From contig JAUVLN010000025.1 in NCBI GenBank assembly GCA_030600725.1, forward strand, positions 1 to 13,605: a stretch of 13,605 nt of DNA. Reading direction: 5' to 3'. The position numbers and the translations under genes were made by a program. Below the pieces are notes generated by a model that saw nothing but the letters and a program-made list of their open reading frames with translations, had not been told where the DNA came from and ran no database searches. The stretch comes from Thermoplasmatota archaeon. GTDB lineage: Archaea > Thermoplasmatota > Penumbrarchaeia > Penumbrarchaeales > Penumbrarchaeaceae. Shown piece after piece: positions 5,858 to 13,184 of the stretch (its first letter is position 1; each line of letters starts with the position of its first letter).

Positions 5858-7087
5858 ATGTTTAATATCAGGTATTTCCTTCTACCTGCCGAGGTGCGTT
5901 GCTTGCATGATCTCCAGCTGAGCGGTTCCGCGGTCAGGGCGTTCGTTATCTGTTTCTCGATTGTCGGCATCTTGATCATGGTCCTGATAGGACACCTATC
6001 CGAGGTGGAGGAGGTGGAATTAACAGACCTGAAGAACCACATAGGGGAGGTCGTACAATCCCGTGGAGTGGTCCTCGGGACCGTTCACTACGGTTCAGGA
6101 GCCTCCAAACTGCTGATATTCGACTGTAACGACACCGCCGAGGTTTACATCGAGACCTCGAAGAAGGAGTTCAAGCCGGGAAGCCGGATCATGGTGAGAG
6201 GGGAGGTCTATCCGGGCGATGAAAGGCCCGGCATCACGGCTGCGAATGACAGATCCATTGAGGTCCTCGGGAACGGTGAGATATCGGAACTTGATAGATG
6301 GAGCGAACCCTGGGAGGTCTATGATGTCAGGGGTACCGTTGTCTCCTCGGACAGGGTTGGGTGGGACGATCACGACCTGGTGATCCTGTACTTTAGAGGG
6401 GACGTTCAGGAAAGGATAGGGGTCCTACTGCTGGAATGTGAGGAGGGGCCCGGACTGGGAGACCTGATCAACGTCACGGGAGTGCTGGGGACCGAAGGCG
6501 ATCTGCTCTGCTTTGGCCCGGGGTCCCTTCAGATATTGAACAGGGCGGTACCACGGTGTATCAGCCTGCGGCAGCTCATCCAGGAGATGGAGCTGGGTGT
6601 GGCCTCCCTTGAGCCCAGGACCCTCGAGGGATTCCTCAGATATGAGCCGACCGGGAGGTCGTTCTATATCGGGGAGGAGCCGTCGGGATCCTTGATAAGC
6701 GTTAAGGTCAAGATCCCAGAACCGATCGAATTCATACATAAAGGGGACCTGGTGGAGCTTGTTAACTGTTCCATAACCTGGGATCCGCAGTCCCTCAGAT
6801 ATCACCTGTCCCCAGAGTTGGTGAGGCTTCTGGAACCGTACGGAACCTGGGTGATCAACCTCGAATCTCTGGATTACGGGGTGGGGGAGTTCGAGGGGTG
6901 CCGTGTCGTGGTGAAGGGCGTTCTCGAAACGATCAATGGAACGGCCGTCCTCCTTGACGGGGAGAGATCGATCATCGTTGTTGGCATCGACAACGGCGAG
7001 ATCGGAGAAGAGGTCGAGCTGGAGGGGACGATCGTTTTCGACGCTTTCGACAACAGATACCGGCTGATCGTGGAGGAAGGTCCTTGA
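5858..7087 (+). CDS. Membrane-anchored protein with four OB-fold-like repeats
   Basis: The 409-residue product starts with a polar segment, a hydrophobic helix at about 27-46 (AFVICFSIVGILIMVLI), and then only beta-rich sequence. Four repeated units of about 75-80 residues can be traced: about 57-137, 150-227, 247-327 and 337-406. Each has a 'V.SRGVV / VRGTVVS / LEGFLR / VVKGVLE' first strand and a 'GD.V.V.G' closing strand, the pattern of OB-folds of the nucleic-acid-binding/tRNA-anti type. The anchor suggests the repeats face one side of the membrane; topology and ligand are unknown. GGTGAT four bases before ATG 5858 is a strong Shine-Dalgarno. The stop overlaps the start of the TctA-like gene (TTGA), so the two are translationally coupled and probably act together. 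In cytoplasmic OB proteins the ligand is nucleic acid; a membrane-tethered form may bind oligosaccharide or protein instead. Confidence 0.7.
   Translation: MFNIRYFLLPAEVRCLHDLQLSGSAVRAFVICFSIVGILIMVLIGHLSEVEEVELTDLKNHIGEVVQSRGVVLGTVHYGSGASKLLIFDCNDTAEVYIETSKKEFKPGSRIMVRGEVYPGDERPGITAANDRSIEVLGNGEISELDRWSEPWEVYDVRGTVVSSDRVGWDDHDLVILYFRGDVQERIGVLLLECEEGPGLGDLINVTGVLGTEGDLLCFGPGSLQILNRAVPRCISLRQLIQEMELGVASLEPRTLEGFLRYEPTGRSFYIGEEPSGSLISVKVKIPEPIEFIHKGDLVELVNCSITWDPQSLRYHLSPELVRLLEPYGTWVINLESLDYGVGEFEGCRVVVKGVLETINGTAVLLDGERSIIVVGIDNGEIGEEVELEGTIVFDAFDNRYRLIVEEGP
7072..7086 (+). promoter_or_regulatory. Ribosome binding site deciding the TTG start of the TctA-like gene
   Basis: GGAGGAAGG (7072-7080), inside the last codons of the OB-repeat gene, precedes TTG 7084-7086. 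The TTG shares bases with the TGA stop (7085-7087). The first in-frame ATG, at 7108, has no comparable site and would cut into the first membrane helix. This supports TTG and coupled translation. Confidence 0.6.
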
Positions 7088-8439
7088 TCGATCTTCTACT
7101 CCTTGTGATGTTGTCAGCACTCGTTGGGACCTCTCTTGGCGTACTGACCGGGCTAATTCCCGGGCTCCACGTGAACAACGTGGCCATAATCCTGCTCTCC
7201 CTGAGCCCGCTTGCCGTATCGGTCATATCGGATTTGGGAGTCGAAAAGGGGACGGTATACCTTATGGTCGCCTCCTCCATCGTGGCGACATCGATGGCGC
7301 ACACGTTCCTTGATTTCATACCATCGACGTTTCTGGGAGCGCCGGAGGGGGACACGGCCCTGTCGGTGCTGCCCGCTCACGGAATGTTCCTCGAGGGGCG
7401 GGGATACTCCGCGGTGGTATTCTCGGCAGTCGGCTCCTTCGGGGCGGTGGTGATGGGGGTGCTGCTGCTCGTTCCGTACAAGCTGCTCGTGAACGAGCCC
7501 TTGAACGGATACATGCTGCTGAAGGAGTACATGGTGTGGGTGCTGATGGGGGTATGTCTGCTCATGCTCCTGACCGAAACGTCCAGGATACCTTACAGGC
7601 CGGTCCGGGGAGAGGATGGCACCTTGAGGTGGGAGGATGGGACGTTCTCCCGTACCGTCGGGGTGATGTGCGCGATGATGCTGTTTATCCTCGCCGGAGG
7701 GCTGGGCCTTGTGGTCCTGGACCTACCCGTCAGGTCACCGCTCGGACTGCCTGCCACGGTCCTCTTCCCAACGCTCTCCGGCCTTTTCGGCACCTCCACG
7801 CTTATCATATCCGCCAGGGATGGGGCGGTGGTCCCTCCCCAGACAATGGAGGCCCCTGATATATATCTGAAGGAGGCGGGGCCGTCGATCGTATCCGGAG
7901 GTGTGGCCGGTTCTGTGGTTGGTTTTCTCCCGGGCATGAGCGGAGGCGTCGCAACCGTGGTTGCGATGCTCTTTCGAAAGGACCCAAAACCGGAATCGGT
8001 GATCATCACCCTCTCTGCGATAAACACGGCCAATTCCCTGTTCGTCCTTGGTGCACTGTTCCTGATACTCAGACCTCGATCCGGTGCGGCCATCGTGGTG
8101 AACGACCTTGTGTCGGTGACACGGTGGGATGATGTACTGCCCCCTCAGGCACTATCGCTCCTGCTGATATCCGCGCTGATCGCATCCTCCCTGGGCTTCT
8201 TCCTCACCCTCTTTCTGGGGAAGCGATTTGCAAATATCATGCCCAGGATACCCTACCCAAAACTCGCCTGGGGCATCGTGATATTCATAGCGCTCATGGT
8301 GTTTGCCTTCACCGGACCCCTTGGCTTCTTCGTGCTGCTGGTCTCCACCTGCGTTGGGATGGTGGCACCGATGATAGGGATCAGAAGATCTCATGCCATG
8401 GGCGTCCTCCTCGTCCCGGTAATGGTGATGCTCTGGTGA
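7084..8439 (+). CDS. TctA-family integral membrane protein (archaeal type)
   Basis: The product is a 451-residue polytopic membrane protein with about ten or more hydrophobic helices. It carries the two 'PG' loops typical of the TctA permease family (PF01970/COG1784): GLIPGLHVNN at residues 23-32 and GFLPGMSGGVATVVAM starting near residue 280. In bacterial tripartite tricarboxylate transporters TctA is the large permease and works with TctB and the periplasmic binding protein TctC. Neither is present here, as in archaeal members, whose substrate is not established. The GLHxNN form of the first motif marks the archaeal subgroup. The gene starts on TTG 7084 and overlaps the OB-repeat gene by four bases, so that anchored protein is a plausible partner or soluble-domain subunit (inference). 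The M48 protease follows 30 bases later but has its own TATA box. Confidence 0.85.
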   Translation: MIDLLLLVMLSALVGTSLGVLTGLIPGLHVNNVAIILLSLSPLAVSVISDLGVEKGTVYLMVASSIVATSMAHTFLDFIPSTFLGAPEGDTALSVLPAHGMFLEGRGYSAVVFSAVGSFGAVVMGVLLLVPYKLLVNEPLNGYMLLKEYMVWVLMGVCLLMLLTETSRIPYRPVRGEDGTLRWEDGTFSRTVGVMCAMMLFILAGGLGLVVLDLPVRSPLGLPATVLFPTLSGLFGTSTLIISARDGAVVPPQTMEAPDIYLKEAGPSIVSGGVAGSVVGFLPGMSGGVATVVAMLFRKDPKPESVIITLSAINTANSLFVLGALFLILRPRSGAAIVVNDLVSVTRWDDVLPPQALSLLLISALIASSLGFFLTLFLGKRFANIMPRIPYPKLAWGIVIFIALMVFAFTGPLGFFVLLVSTCVGMVAPMIGIRRSHAMGVLLVPVMVMLW

Positions 8440-8451
8440 AGGGGTATTTGC

Positions 8452-8460
8452 AAATATTTA
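8452..8460 (+). promoter_or_regulatory. TATA box before the M48 protease gene
   Basis: AAATATTTA (8452-8460), in the 30-base gap after the TctA-like stop, predicts transcription from about 8480-8485. That lies downstream of ATG 8470 and just before the in-frame ATG 8488, so a promoter-specific transcript would use 8488 without a leader. Read-through from the upstream cluster could use 8470. Confidence 0.35.
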
Positions 8461-8469
8461 ACCGTGTGA

Positions 8470-9306
8470 ATGGACTTATGGCCAGGGATGGTAAGGAGAA
8501 GCCAGCTCAGGTACAGATGGGAATGGATAGATCTACTTATCGCATTGTGGATATCCTTCTGGATAGCCGTGATCCTCACGATCGTCTCCTTCGGGTTCTT
8601 TCTCATATGGCTGGGCCTGAGCCTGTTGATCACCATCGTCATCACATATATTGCGAACAAGGCCATGCCGCTCAAGGCGAAGGTGACACCGGAGAACCAT
8701 CCGACGATCGATCAGATGTGCGATGGATCATCCAGGGAGTTGGGCATGAAGAGACCCAGGGTCTACGTGAACGATTCGGAGGGAGTGAACGCCTACTCAA
8801 GGGGCATTCTGTCCCCCATCATCGTCCTGCAAAAGGGCATAATCGACCTGATGGACCAGGAGGAGGTCATGTTCGTGATCGGCCACGAGATGGGCCATAT
8901 CAAGATGAGGCACGCTCCGATCCGTACACTGTTCGAATCGAGCATGGTGAGGGTCCCGCTCCTTCTCTACCCTCCTATGTTCATCTTCAGGATGCTGTTC
9001 CTGCGGGGGAGGTTGAGCAGGTCCATGGAGTTCACCGCGGACAGGGCGGCCCTCCATGCGACAGGGGATATTAGATCCGCCGTAAGGTGCATCATCAAGC
9101 TCAATACCAGGGAAAAGAGCGTTGATCCAGGGGATGTAGATGAGGCGATCAGTATGGAGATGGGCGATATCGCCGGAATGAAGAGGTCGCGGCTGATATC
9201 CAGAACGCTCTCAACACATCCCGACGGCCTCCGCAGGATCGAGGAGCTTGTACGGTACTCCCGGAGGACCGGCGTCGGATGGCCCGAGGGCGGATCTGGA
9301 GAGTGA
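8470..9306 (+). CDS. htpX: HtpX-like membrane zinc metalloprotease (peptidase M48)
   Basis: This membrane-bound endoprotease would degrade damaged or misfolded membrane proteins. The 278 residues show two N-terminal transmembrane helices (about 19-37 and 39-62). HEMGH at 139-143 gives two zinc histidines and the catalytic glutamate. A hydrophobic pair follows (about 155-178), and EFTAD at 187-191 supplies the third zinc ligand, E187. STHPDGLRRIEEL near the C-terminus is the usual M48 'HP...RI' tail. Length and order match archaeal HtpX homologues. Two starts are possible: ATG 8470 (used here, longest) or ATG 8488, which fits a leaderless transcript better; neither has a good Shine-Dalgarno. 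The 3' end faces the Cys-rich gene of the ATPase module with a 17-base gap. The symbol follows family resemblance; orthology was not tested. Confidence 0.88.
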   Translation: MDLWPGMVRRSQLRYRWEWIDLLIALWISFWIAVILTIVSFGFFLIWLGLSLLITIVITYIANKAMPLKAKVTPENHPTIDQMCDGSSRELGMKRPRVYVNDSEGVNAYSRGILSPIIVLQKGIIDLMDQEEVMFVIGHEMGHIKMRHAPIRTLFESSMVRVPLLLYPPMFIFRMLFLRGRLSRSMEFTADRAALHATGDIRSAVRCIIKLNTREKSVDPGDVDEAISMEMGDIAGMKRSRLISRTLSTHPDGLRRIEELVRYSRRTGVGWPEGGSGE

Positions 9307-9323
9307 TCGTTCGATAGCTTATT

Positions 9324-9782
9324 TCATAAGATCGCTTCTAATGCCTCTTCAGATCTTTTACATCCGGAAATAAGAACGTCATCTTCATTTACTGCTTGAT
9401 ATAAACGGTCGTCATCCGTAACAATATAGGTCTCAAAGAATTCAGAAACAGTAACAAGATACCTATCCTCCCTGGGAACATTCTCGAACCTTTCTTCCGC
9501 TTCAACCTCAACCGAACATCGCTCTGGAGGACAATATTCTCTATTTTCCGGATTTGCCAGATAGATCTTCATCTTCTTCAGCATCATCATATCCACAAAA
9601 TCGTCCGCATAATAAGTTGGTCTATCCAATTTTCCACGATATCCGTGGTATATCCTTTCACTCATGCAAAGTTTACAATTCCTATCGATAAACATATCAA
9701 AGAAGTCACGATGAGGAGGCTCTCCTTTGAATGAGAAGATGAATACATTCTCGTCAATGACCTTACATCTATTACAGACCAA
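9324..9782 (-). CDS. Small Cys-rich protein paired with the AAA ATPase (possible zinc ribbon plus PIN-like tail)
   Basis: The 152-residue acidic protein starts with CNRC (3-6), and CKLC follows at 36-39, a spacing suited to a zinc ribbon. A second cysteine pair lies at C84 and C89. The C-terminal third reads EDRYLVTVSEFFETYIVTDDDRLYQA: a helix beginning with D106, a strand and then VTDDD (122-126). This resembles the second half of a PIN-type nuclease fold, where an Asp-led helix and a T.D strand carry active-site acids. The N-terminal PIN aspartate is not evident, so nuclease function is only a possibility. It starts on TTG 9782, supported by GGTGGGGAT directly upstream. The gene begins 15 bases after the ATPase stop, so the two are cotranscribed. 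Base composition is AT-rich like the ATPase and unlike the flanking genes. I recognise no named family with confidence. Confidence 0.75.
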   Translation of the reverse strand: MVCNRCKVIDENVFIFSFKGEPPHRDFFDMFIDRNCKLCMSERIYHGYRGKLDRPTYYADDFVDMMMLKKMKIYLANPENREYCPPERCSVEVEAEERFENVPREDRYLVTVSEFFETYIVTDDDRLYQAVNEDDVLISGCKRSEEALEAIL

Positions 9783-9797
9783 ATCCCCACCGCCAAT

Positions 9798-11117
9798 TCA
9801 ATTCTCGAGATAACCCATCATCTCTTCCAGGTCCTGCTCAAAGAAACCTGGAAGTCCACCTTTGATCCTTCCTTTTTCATCCATCTCGAGCTCTTTCACG
9901 TTCACACCTTTTTCATCTTTGTTAAAAAAGAATATTGCAACATCCTCTTTTGAAAGATCACCCCTGGAGATGGCTGAAAGTAAGGGGTAGATAATATGCT
10001 CACTGTGAGTTGACATTATGAATTGTTTATTCTCCAGTTTGTTGATCTTTATGAATTCATTCATTAGATCTGCTTGTGTTTTGGGATGGAGATGTATCTC
10101 GGGTTCCTCGATCAACAATGTGTCCTTCTGGTCTGCCAATGCAATTGGAATGAACATATGGAGCATCTGTTGTGTACCCAGACCTTCGTTGATCAACAAT
10201 TTATTCCTATTGGATTTCAACTTGATGATCACATTGGACCCATGTTTCGATTCAGCAAATAATTTGATGTTGAGGATCTTATCGAACCACTCCGAAACCC
10301 GGTCCTTTATCTCATAATTCGAAAGTAGAATATTTCCAAGGGATATCGATCGCTGAGGTAGGCCCAGGTATTCCGTTCTCTCACCTCCGATATTTGTGAT
10401 AGGTTCCGTGGTCAGCTCGAAGCCTCGTATCCCATAAATGAAATGAAGAGAGCTGAAAAGATGATGGCCGCTTTTCAATAGCTCATGCAACAAGATCCGG
10501 TAGGTCTCCTCCTCCTTCTCAGATATAGTTTCTGTATATGCTGTGATATGTTCTCTAAAAGGTTTTATCACCCCTCCTTCATATTGAAAAGAAGCTGAGA
10601 TCGGGCTGTTTGGAATGGGTATTTCTTTCTCTCGCTCCATATCATTTTTTCTTGACCATTCAAGTTTGAACTCACTCCCATTATCCAGCTTGGGTTCAAA
10701 TCTCACCCCATTTTGATTCATATGCTCATCAAATGAATTCCACATCCACAGGGACCCACTCGAAAAACCTGCAGCATTGGCCCTTTTATCTTTGATGGTG
10801 AAATCACCATTGATACCGACCTTGGTGTCTGATAACAAATCATTTTTTAATCCAAGGTGATCATCGCCAAGATCCACAAGATTATTCTGATGGACCCGAA
10901 GGAAATCATCTCCTGTCCATGTCCGAGAGATACCGCCGGTGTAAAGTGATGACGATTTATCATTTCTTTCAAGAGCCTTCTGCTTATATAATAGAAGAAC
11001 CTGGAAGATAGATGATTTTCCACTGTTATTTGGGCCGATAAAAACTGTGATGGGCTTAAGATCCATGTCAGTATCGACATGAGCTTTGAAATTCCTGAGA
11101 ACAAACTTGGTTAACAT
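9798..11117 (-). CDS. AAA ATPase of the OLD/AAA_15 type with a DUF3696-like C-terminus
   Basis: This is an SMC/ABC-like ATPase, the energy or sensing subunit found in many defence and nuclease-linked systems. Numbered from ATG 11117 (439 residues): Walker A GPNNSGKS at 28-35; a long variable insert (about 60-290); the signature NEGLGTQQ at 310-317; Walker B TLLIEEPE at 333-340; and the switch histidine in STHSEH near 371. The last 25 residues (GRIKGGLPGFFEQDLEEM) match the DUF3696-type tail. There is no TOPRIM domain, so it is not a full OLD nuclease. An in-frame GTG at 11156 would add 13 residues, but relatives begin at 'MLTKF.L.NFK', as here. A TATA-like TTATAAATT (about 11185-11193) predicts a start near 11161. 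The gene is AT-richer than its neighbours and is followed by the Cys-rich gene, suggesting a transferred two-gene unit. Confidence 0.88.
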   Translation of the reverse strand: MLTKFVLRNFKAHVDTDMDLKPITVFIGPNNSGKSSIFQVLLLYKQKALERNDKSSSLYTGGISRTWTGDDFLRVHQNNLVDLGDDHLGLKNDLLSDTKVGINGDFTIKDKRANAAGFSSGSLWMWNSFDEHMNQNGVRFEPKLDNGSEFKLEWSRKNDMEREKEIPIPNSPISASFQYEGGVIKPFREHITAYTETISEKEEETYRILLHELLKSGHHLFSSLHFIYGIRGFELTTEPITNIGGERTEYLGLPQRSISLGNILLSNYEIKDRVSEWFDKILNIKLFAESKHGSNVIIKLKSNRNKLLINEGLGTQQMLHMFIPIALADQKDTLLIEEPEIHLHPKTQADLMNEFIKINKLENKQFIMSTHSEHIIYPLLSAISRGDLSKEDVAIFFFNKDEKGVNVKELEMDEKGRIKGGLPGFFEQDLEEMMGYLEN

Positions 11118-11182
11118 TGGAGCCAGCCTCTTTGGTAATATCAAGGCAATTTTCACTATTTAATCATTTTTCAATCTACATT

Positions 11183-11194
11183 TAATTTATAATC
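11183..11194 (-). promoter_or_regulatory. TATA box of the ATPase/Cys-rich operon
   Basis: On the minus strand, GATTATAAATT (about 11194-11184) lies in a very AT-rich spacer after the glycine C-acetyltransferase terminator. Transcription would begin near 11161, giving a leader of about 44 bases to ATG 11117, or almost none to GTG 11156. The position downstream of a terminator indicates independent expression of the module. Confidence 0.4.
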
Positions 11195-11217
11195 ATTATT
11201 CTAATCATCTTTATGTT

Positions 11218-11254
11218 AAAAAAAATGGGGCTCCTTTGGATAACAAGAAGCCCC
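11218..11254 (-). terminator. Hairpin plus T-run terminator after the glycine C-acetyltransferase gene
   Basis: Reading the minus strand, GGGGCT (11254-11249) pairs with AGCCCC (11232-11227). After one mismatch three more pairs follow, around an 8-base loop. An A and then eight Ts (11225-11218) come next. The hairpin begins about 20 bases past the stop codon at 11275. Archaea terminate mainly on T-runs, and a stem followed by T8 is a convincing site. Confidence 0.75.
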
Positions 11255-11274
11255 TTGATATTTCTCGGTCAGCT

Positions 11275-12459
11275 TCAGATGATATCTGCGAGCTTTCCAC
11301 CCTTCTCGAAGGCCTGCAGGGCCTCGTCAAGGTCCTCCCTGGTAAGGCCAGCGTTGACCTGAACACGGACCCTTGCCTTGTCCCTTGCAACCATCGGGAA
11401 CACTATGGGGAGGGCAAAGACGCCCAGGTGGTACAGCTCGTCCGAGAGCTTCTTGGCCTGGTGGGACTCGCCGCACATGACCGGGATGATAGGTGTCTTG
11501 GTGTTGCCCGTGTCGAAGCCCAGGCTCTGGATCTCCTTCTTGAAGTATTTTGTATTTTCCCAGAGGGTCTCCCAGTGCTGCGGCTCCTCCTGGAGCACCC
11601 TGATCGCCTCCAGCTGGGCTCCGGCCACCGCAGGTGGGTGCGAGCCGGATAGCAGCCAGGTCCTTGATTTGTTGTAGGCGAAATTGTATAGGTCCCGGGA
11701 TCCGGCAGCTATTCCGCCGACCACGCCGAACGCCTTGGAGAACGTGCCCATCTCAACGTCCAGATCCTCGTTGACGCCGAAGTGTACACCGATACCGGCC
11801 CCCTTCTCACCGAGGACGCCCTCGCCGTGCGCATCGTCCACATACGACATCGCACCGTACTCCTTGCAGAGTTTAACTATCTGGTCCAGTGGTGAGATGT
11901 CCCCGTCCATTGAGAATACGCCGTCGGTGATCACCAGAACGCGCCTCTTGTCCTGATTCTTTCGAAGCAGGTCCTCAAGCTCTCCCATGTTGTTGTGCTT
12001 GTAGACGCCTCTCTCCGCCTTGGAGAGCCTGACACCGTCTATGATCGAGCCGTGGTTCAGCGCGTCGGATATGATCAGGTCCTCCTTGGATGGGGCCAGC
12101 TGTGGGATCAAACCGGCGTTGGTTGCAAAGCCTGTCTGATAGACGAGCGCCGCCTCCCTGTTCTTGAACTTTGCCAGCTCCTTTTCAACCATGAAATGGA
12201 CGTCCATGGAACCTGCAATGGCCCTTACAGAGCCGGATCCTGCCCCGTTCTTCCCTGCCCATTCCTGGGCCGCCTTGATCAACCTGGGGTGGTTTGAAAG
12301 GCTGAGATAGTTGTTGGAACAGAGCATGATGAGCCTCTTTCCATCCACAGTGCACCTTGGGGACGAAGGGCCCTGTAGCTCACGAAGCTTCCAGTTGAAC
12401 CCTTTCGCACAGATATCGTCGTATTCCTCCTTGAGGAAAGCAGTCGGATCTTTTACCAT
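11275..12459 (-). CDS. kbl: Glycine C-acetyltransferase (2-amino-3-ketobutyrate CoA ligase), alpha-oxoamine synthase family
   Basis: This cytosolic PLP enzyme joins glycine and acetyl-CoA to give 2-amino-3-oxobutyrate, or runs the reverse step in threonine breakdown. The 394 residues match the family's usual size. Visible sites: SNNYLSLS (48-55); the glycine-rich GAGSGSVRAIAGS (72-84); H136 in DALNHGS; DDAHGEG (208-214), whose Asp and His contact PLP; K242 in GTFSKAFG as the Schiff-base lysine; and SHPPA near 300. GTFSKAFG with SVR fits KBL-like members; 8-amino-7-oxononanoate synthase is a close alternative that sequence alone does not exclude. No threonine dehydrogenase or biotin gene is adjacent. 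AGGAG eight bases before ATG 12459 is a good Shine-Dalgarno. The gene diverges from the CBS gene and ends at a clear terminator. Confidence 0.82.
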   Translation of the reverse strand: MVKDPTAFLKEEYDDICAKGFNWKLRELQGPSSPRCTVDGKRLIMLCSNNYLSLSNHPRLIKAAQEWAGKNGAGSGSVRAIAGSMDVHFMVEKELAKFKNREAALVYQTGFATNAGLIPQLAPSKEDLIISDALNHGSIIDGVRLSKAERGVYKHNNMGELEDLLRKNQDKRRVLVITDGVFSMDGDISPLDQIVKLCKEYGAMSYVDDAHGEGVLGEKGAGIGVHFGVNEDLDVEMGTFSKAFGVVGGIAAGSRDLYNFAYNKSRTWLLSGSHPPAVAGAQLEAIRVLQEEPQHWETLWENTKYFKKEIQSLGFDTGNTKTPIIPVMCGESHQAKKLSDELYHLGVFALPIVFPMVARDKARVRVQVNAGLTREDLDEALQAFEKGGKLADII

Positions 12460-12559
12460 ATTCTCGCTCCTGTATCGTAATACCTACCCGCCACCCCTGT
12501 ATTCGATTCGGATAAGAGGAACTTGACTATCTATTTTTCGGGAATTACGGAATACGGGA

Positions 12560-12572
12560 GAAGGATTTATCT
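12560..12572 (+). promoter_or_regulatory. Promoter of the CBS-pair gene
   Basis: GAGAAGG (BRE-like, 12558-12564) is followed by the TATA box ATTTAT (12565-12570), predicting transcription from about 12593. The resulting leader of about 20 bases contains AAGTGATT (12603-12610), a partial Shine-Dalgarno for GTG 12615. Confidence 0.5.
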
Positions 12573-12614
12573 CCAAGTTACCGTTTACTGACATTGATAG
12601 GAAAGTGATTTCAG

Positions 12615-13184
12615 GTGAAGAAAAGACCCTCCATTGATATGCCAAAAAAGGATGACAATCCCAAAAAGATGAATATATCCAAGATACTGAAACAGTTCCA
12701 TCAGATCGATGTGGGGACGGTCATGGAGTCGAAGATGTGGGACATGTGCATGGTCCCTCCCGACACCTCCATCGAGGATATCATATCACTGCTGGGTTCC
12801 AGAAAGCACATCTGGGTGGTAAAGAGCCTGAAGAAAACCAAGCTTATGGGCCTCATCACGGAGAGGGACATGGTGGAGATCATTGCACCCAGGAAGCTCA
12901 GCCCGTACAAGTTCACCATAAGCACGTCGACCCTGCGTTCCCTGATCTTCGGGGGGATAGAGACCGCCGAGGACATGATGACCACGGACCTTGTAACTGC
13001 CAAACCCGATGACACCATGGGAAAGGCGCTCCAGAAGATGAAAAGGCATCACCTCAAGAGGCTCCCGGTTGTGAAGGCGGGAAGGATCGTGGGAGAGCTC
13101 ACGATGAAGTCCATAATCGTACAGTTCAAGAAGGTCATGAAGTGGTACCAGGTCCTAGAGGAATACGAGCAGATGAAGAAGTGA
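12615..13184 (+). CDS. CBS-domain pair protein
   Basis: This 189-residue soluble protein is built almost entirely of a CBS tandem, a module that binds adenine nucleotides or S-adenosylmethionine and acts as an energy or ligand sensor. A Lys-rich N-terminus (1-32) precedes CBS1 (about 33-92: GTVMESKMWDM...GLITERDMVEII) and CBS2 (about 118-172: AEDMMTTDLVTAKPDDTM...LPVVKAGRIVGELTMKSI). Between them is a linker of about 25 residues. A short charged helix follows (173-189). No attached enzyme or channel domain is present, so it probably regulates a partner encoded elsewhere. GTG 12615 is chosen for the GTGAT-containing upstream sequence and promoter spacing; ATG 12639 would drop eight residues and remains possible. 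It diverges from the glycine C-acetyltransferase gene with a 155-base gap, but nothing ties the two functionally. Confidence 0.85.
   Translation: MKKRPSIDMPKKDDNPKKMNISKILKQFHQIDVGTVMESKMWDMCMVPPDTSIEDIISLLGSRKHIWVVKSLKKTKLMGLITERDMVEIIAPRKLSPYKFTISTSTLRSLIFGGIETAEDMMTTDLVTAKPDDTMGKALQKMKRHHLKRLPVVKAGRIVGELTMKSIIVQFKKVMKWYQVLEEYEQMKK

Noticed and set aside
6425..7120. 231-codon open frame antisense to the OB-repeat gene
   Set aside because: Shadow of a well-supported gene; its protein is rich in His/Pro/Arg and lacks domain motifs.
8436..9074. 212-codon plus-strand frame overlapping the M48 protease gene
   Set aside because: Out-of-frame shadow; Gly/His/Asp-rich product without motifs, while the M48 frame carries HEMGH and EFTAD.
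9324..9782. Identification of the small Cys-rich protein as a Septu PtuB (HNH) nuclease
   Set aside because: Two CxxC pairs and H24 are present, but the H-N-H spacing of PtuB is not, so the Septu label would be unsupported.
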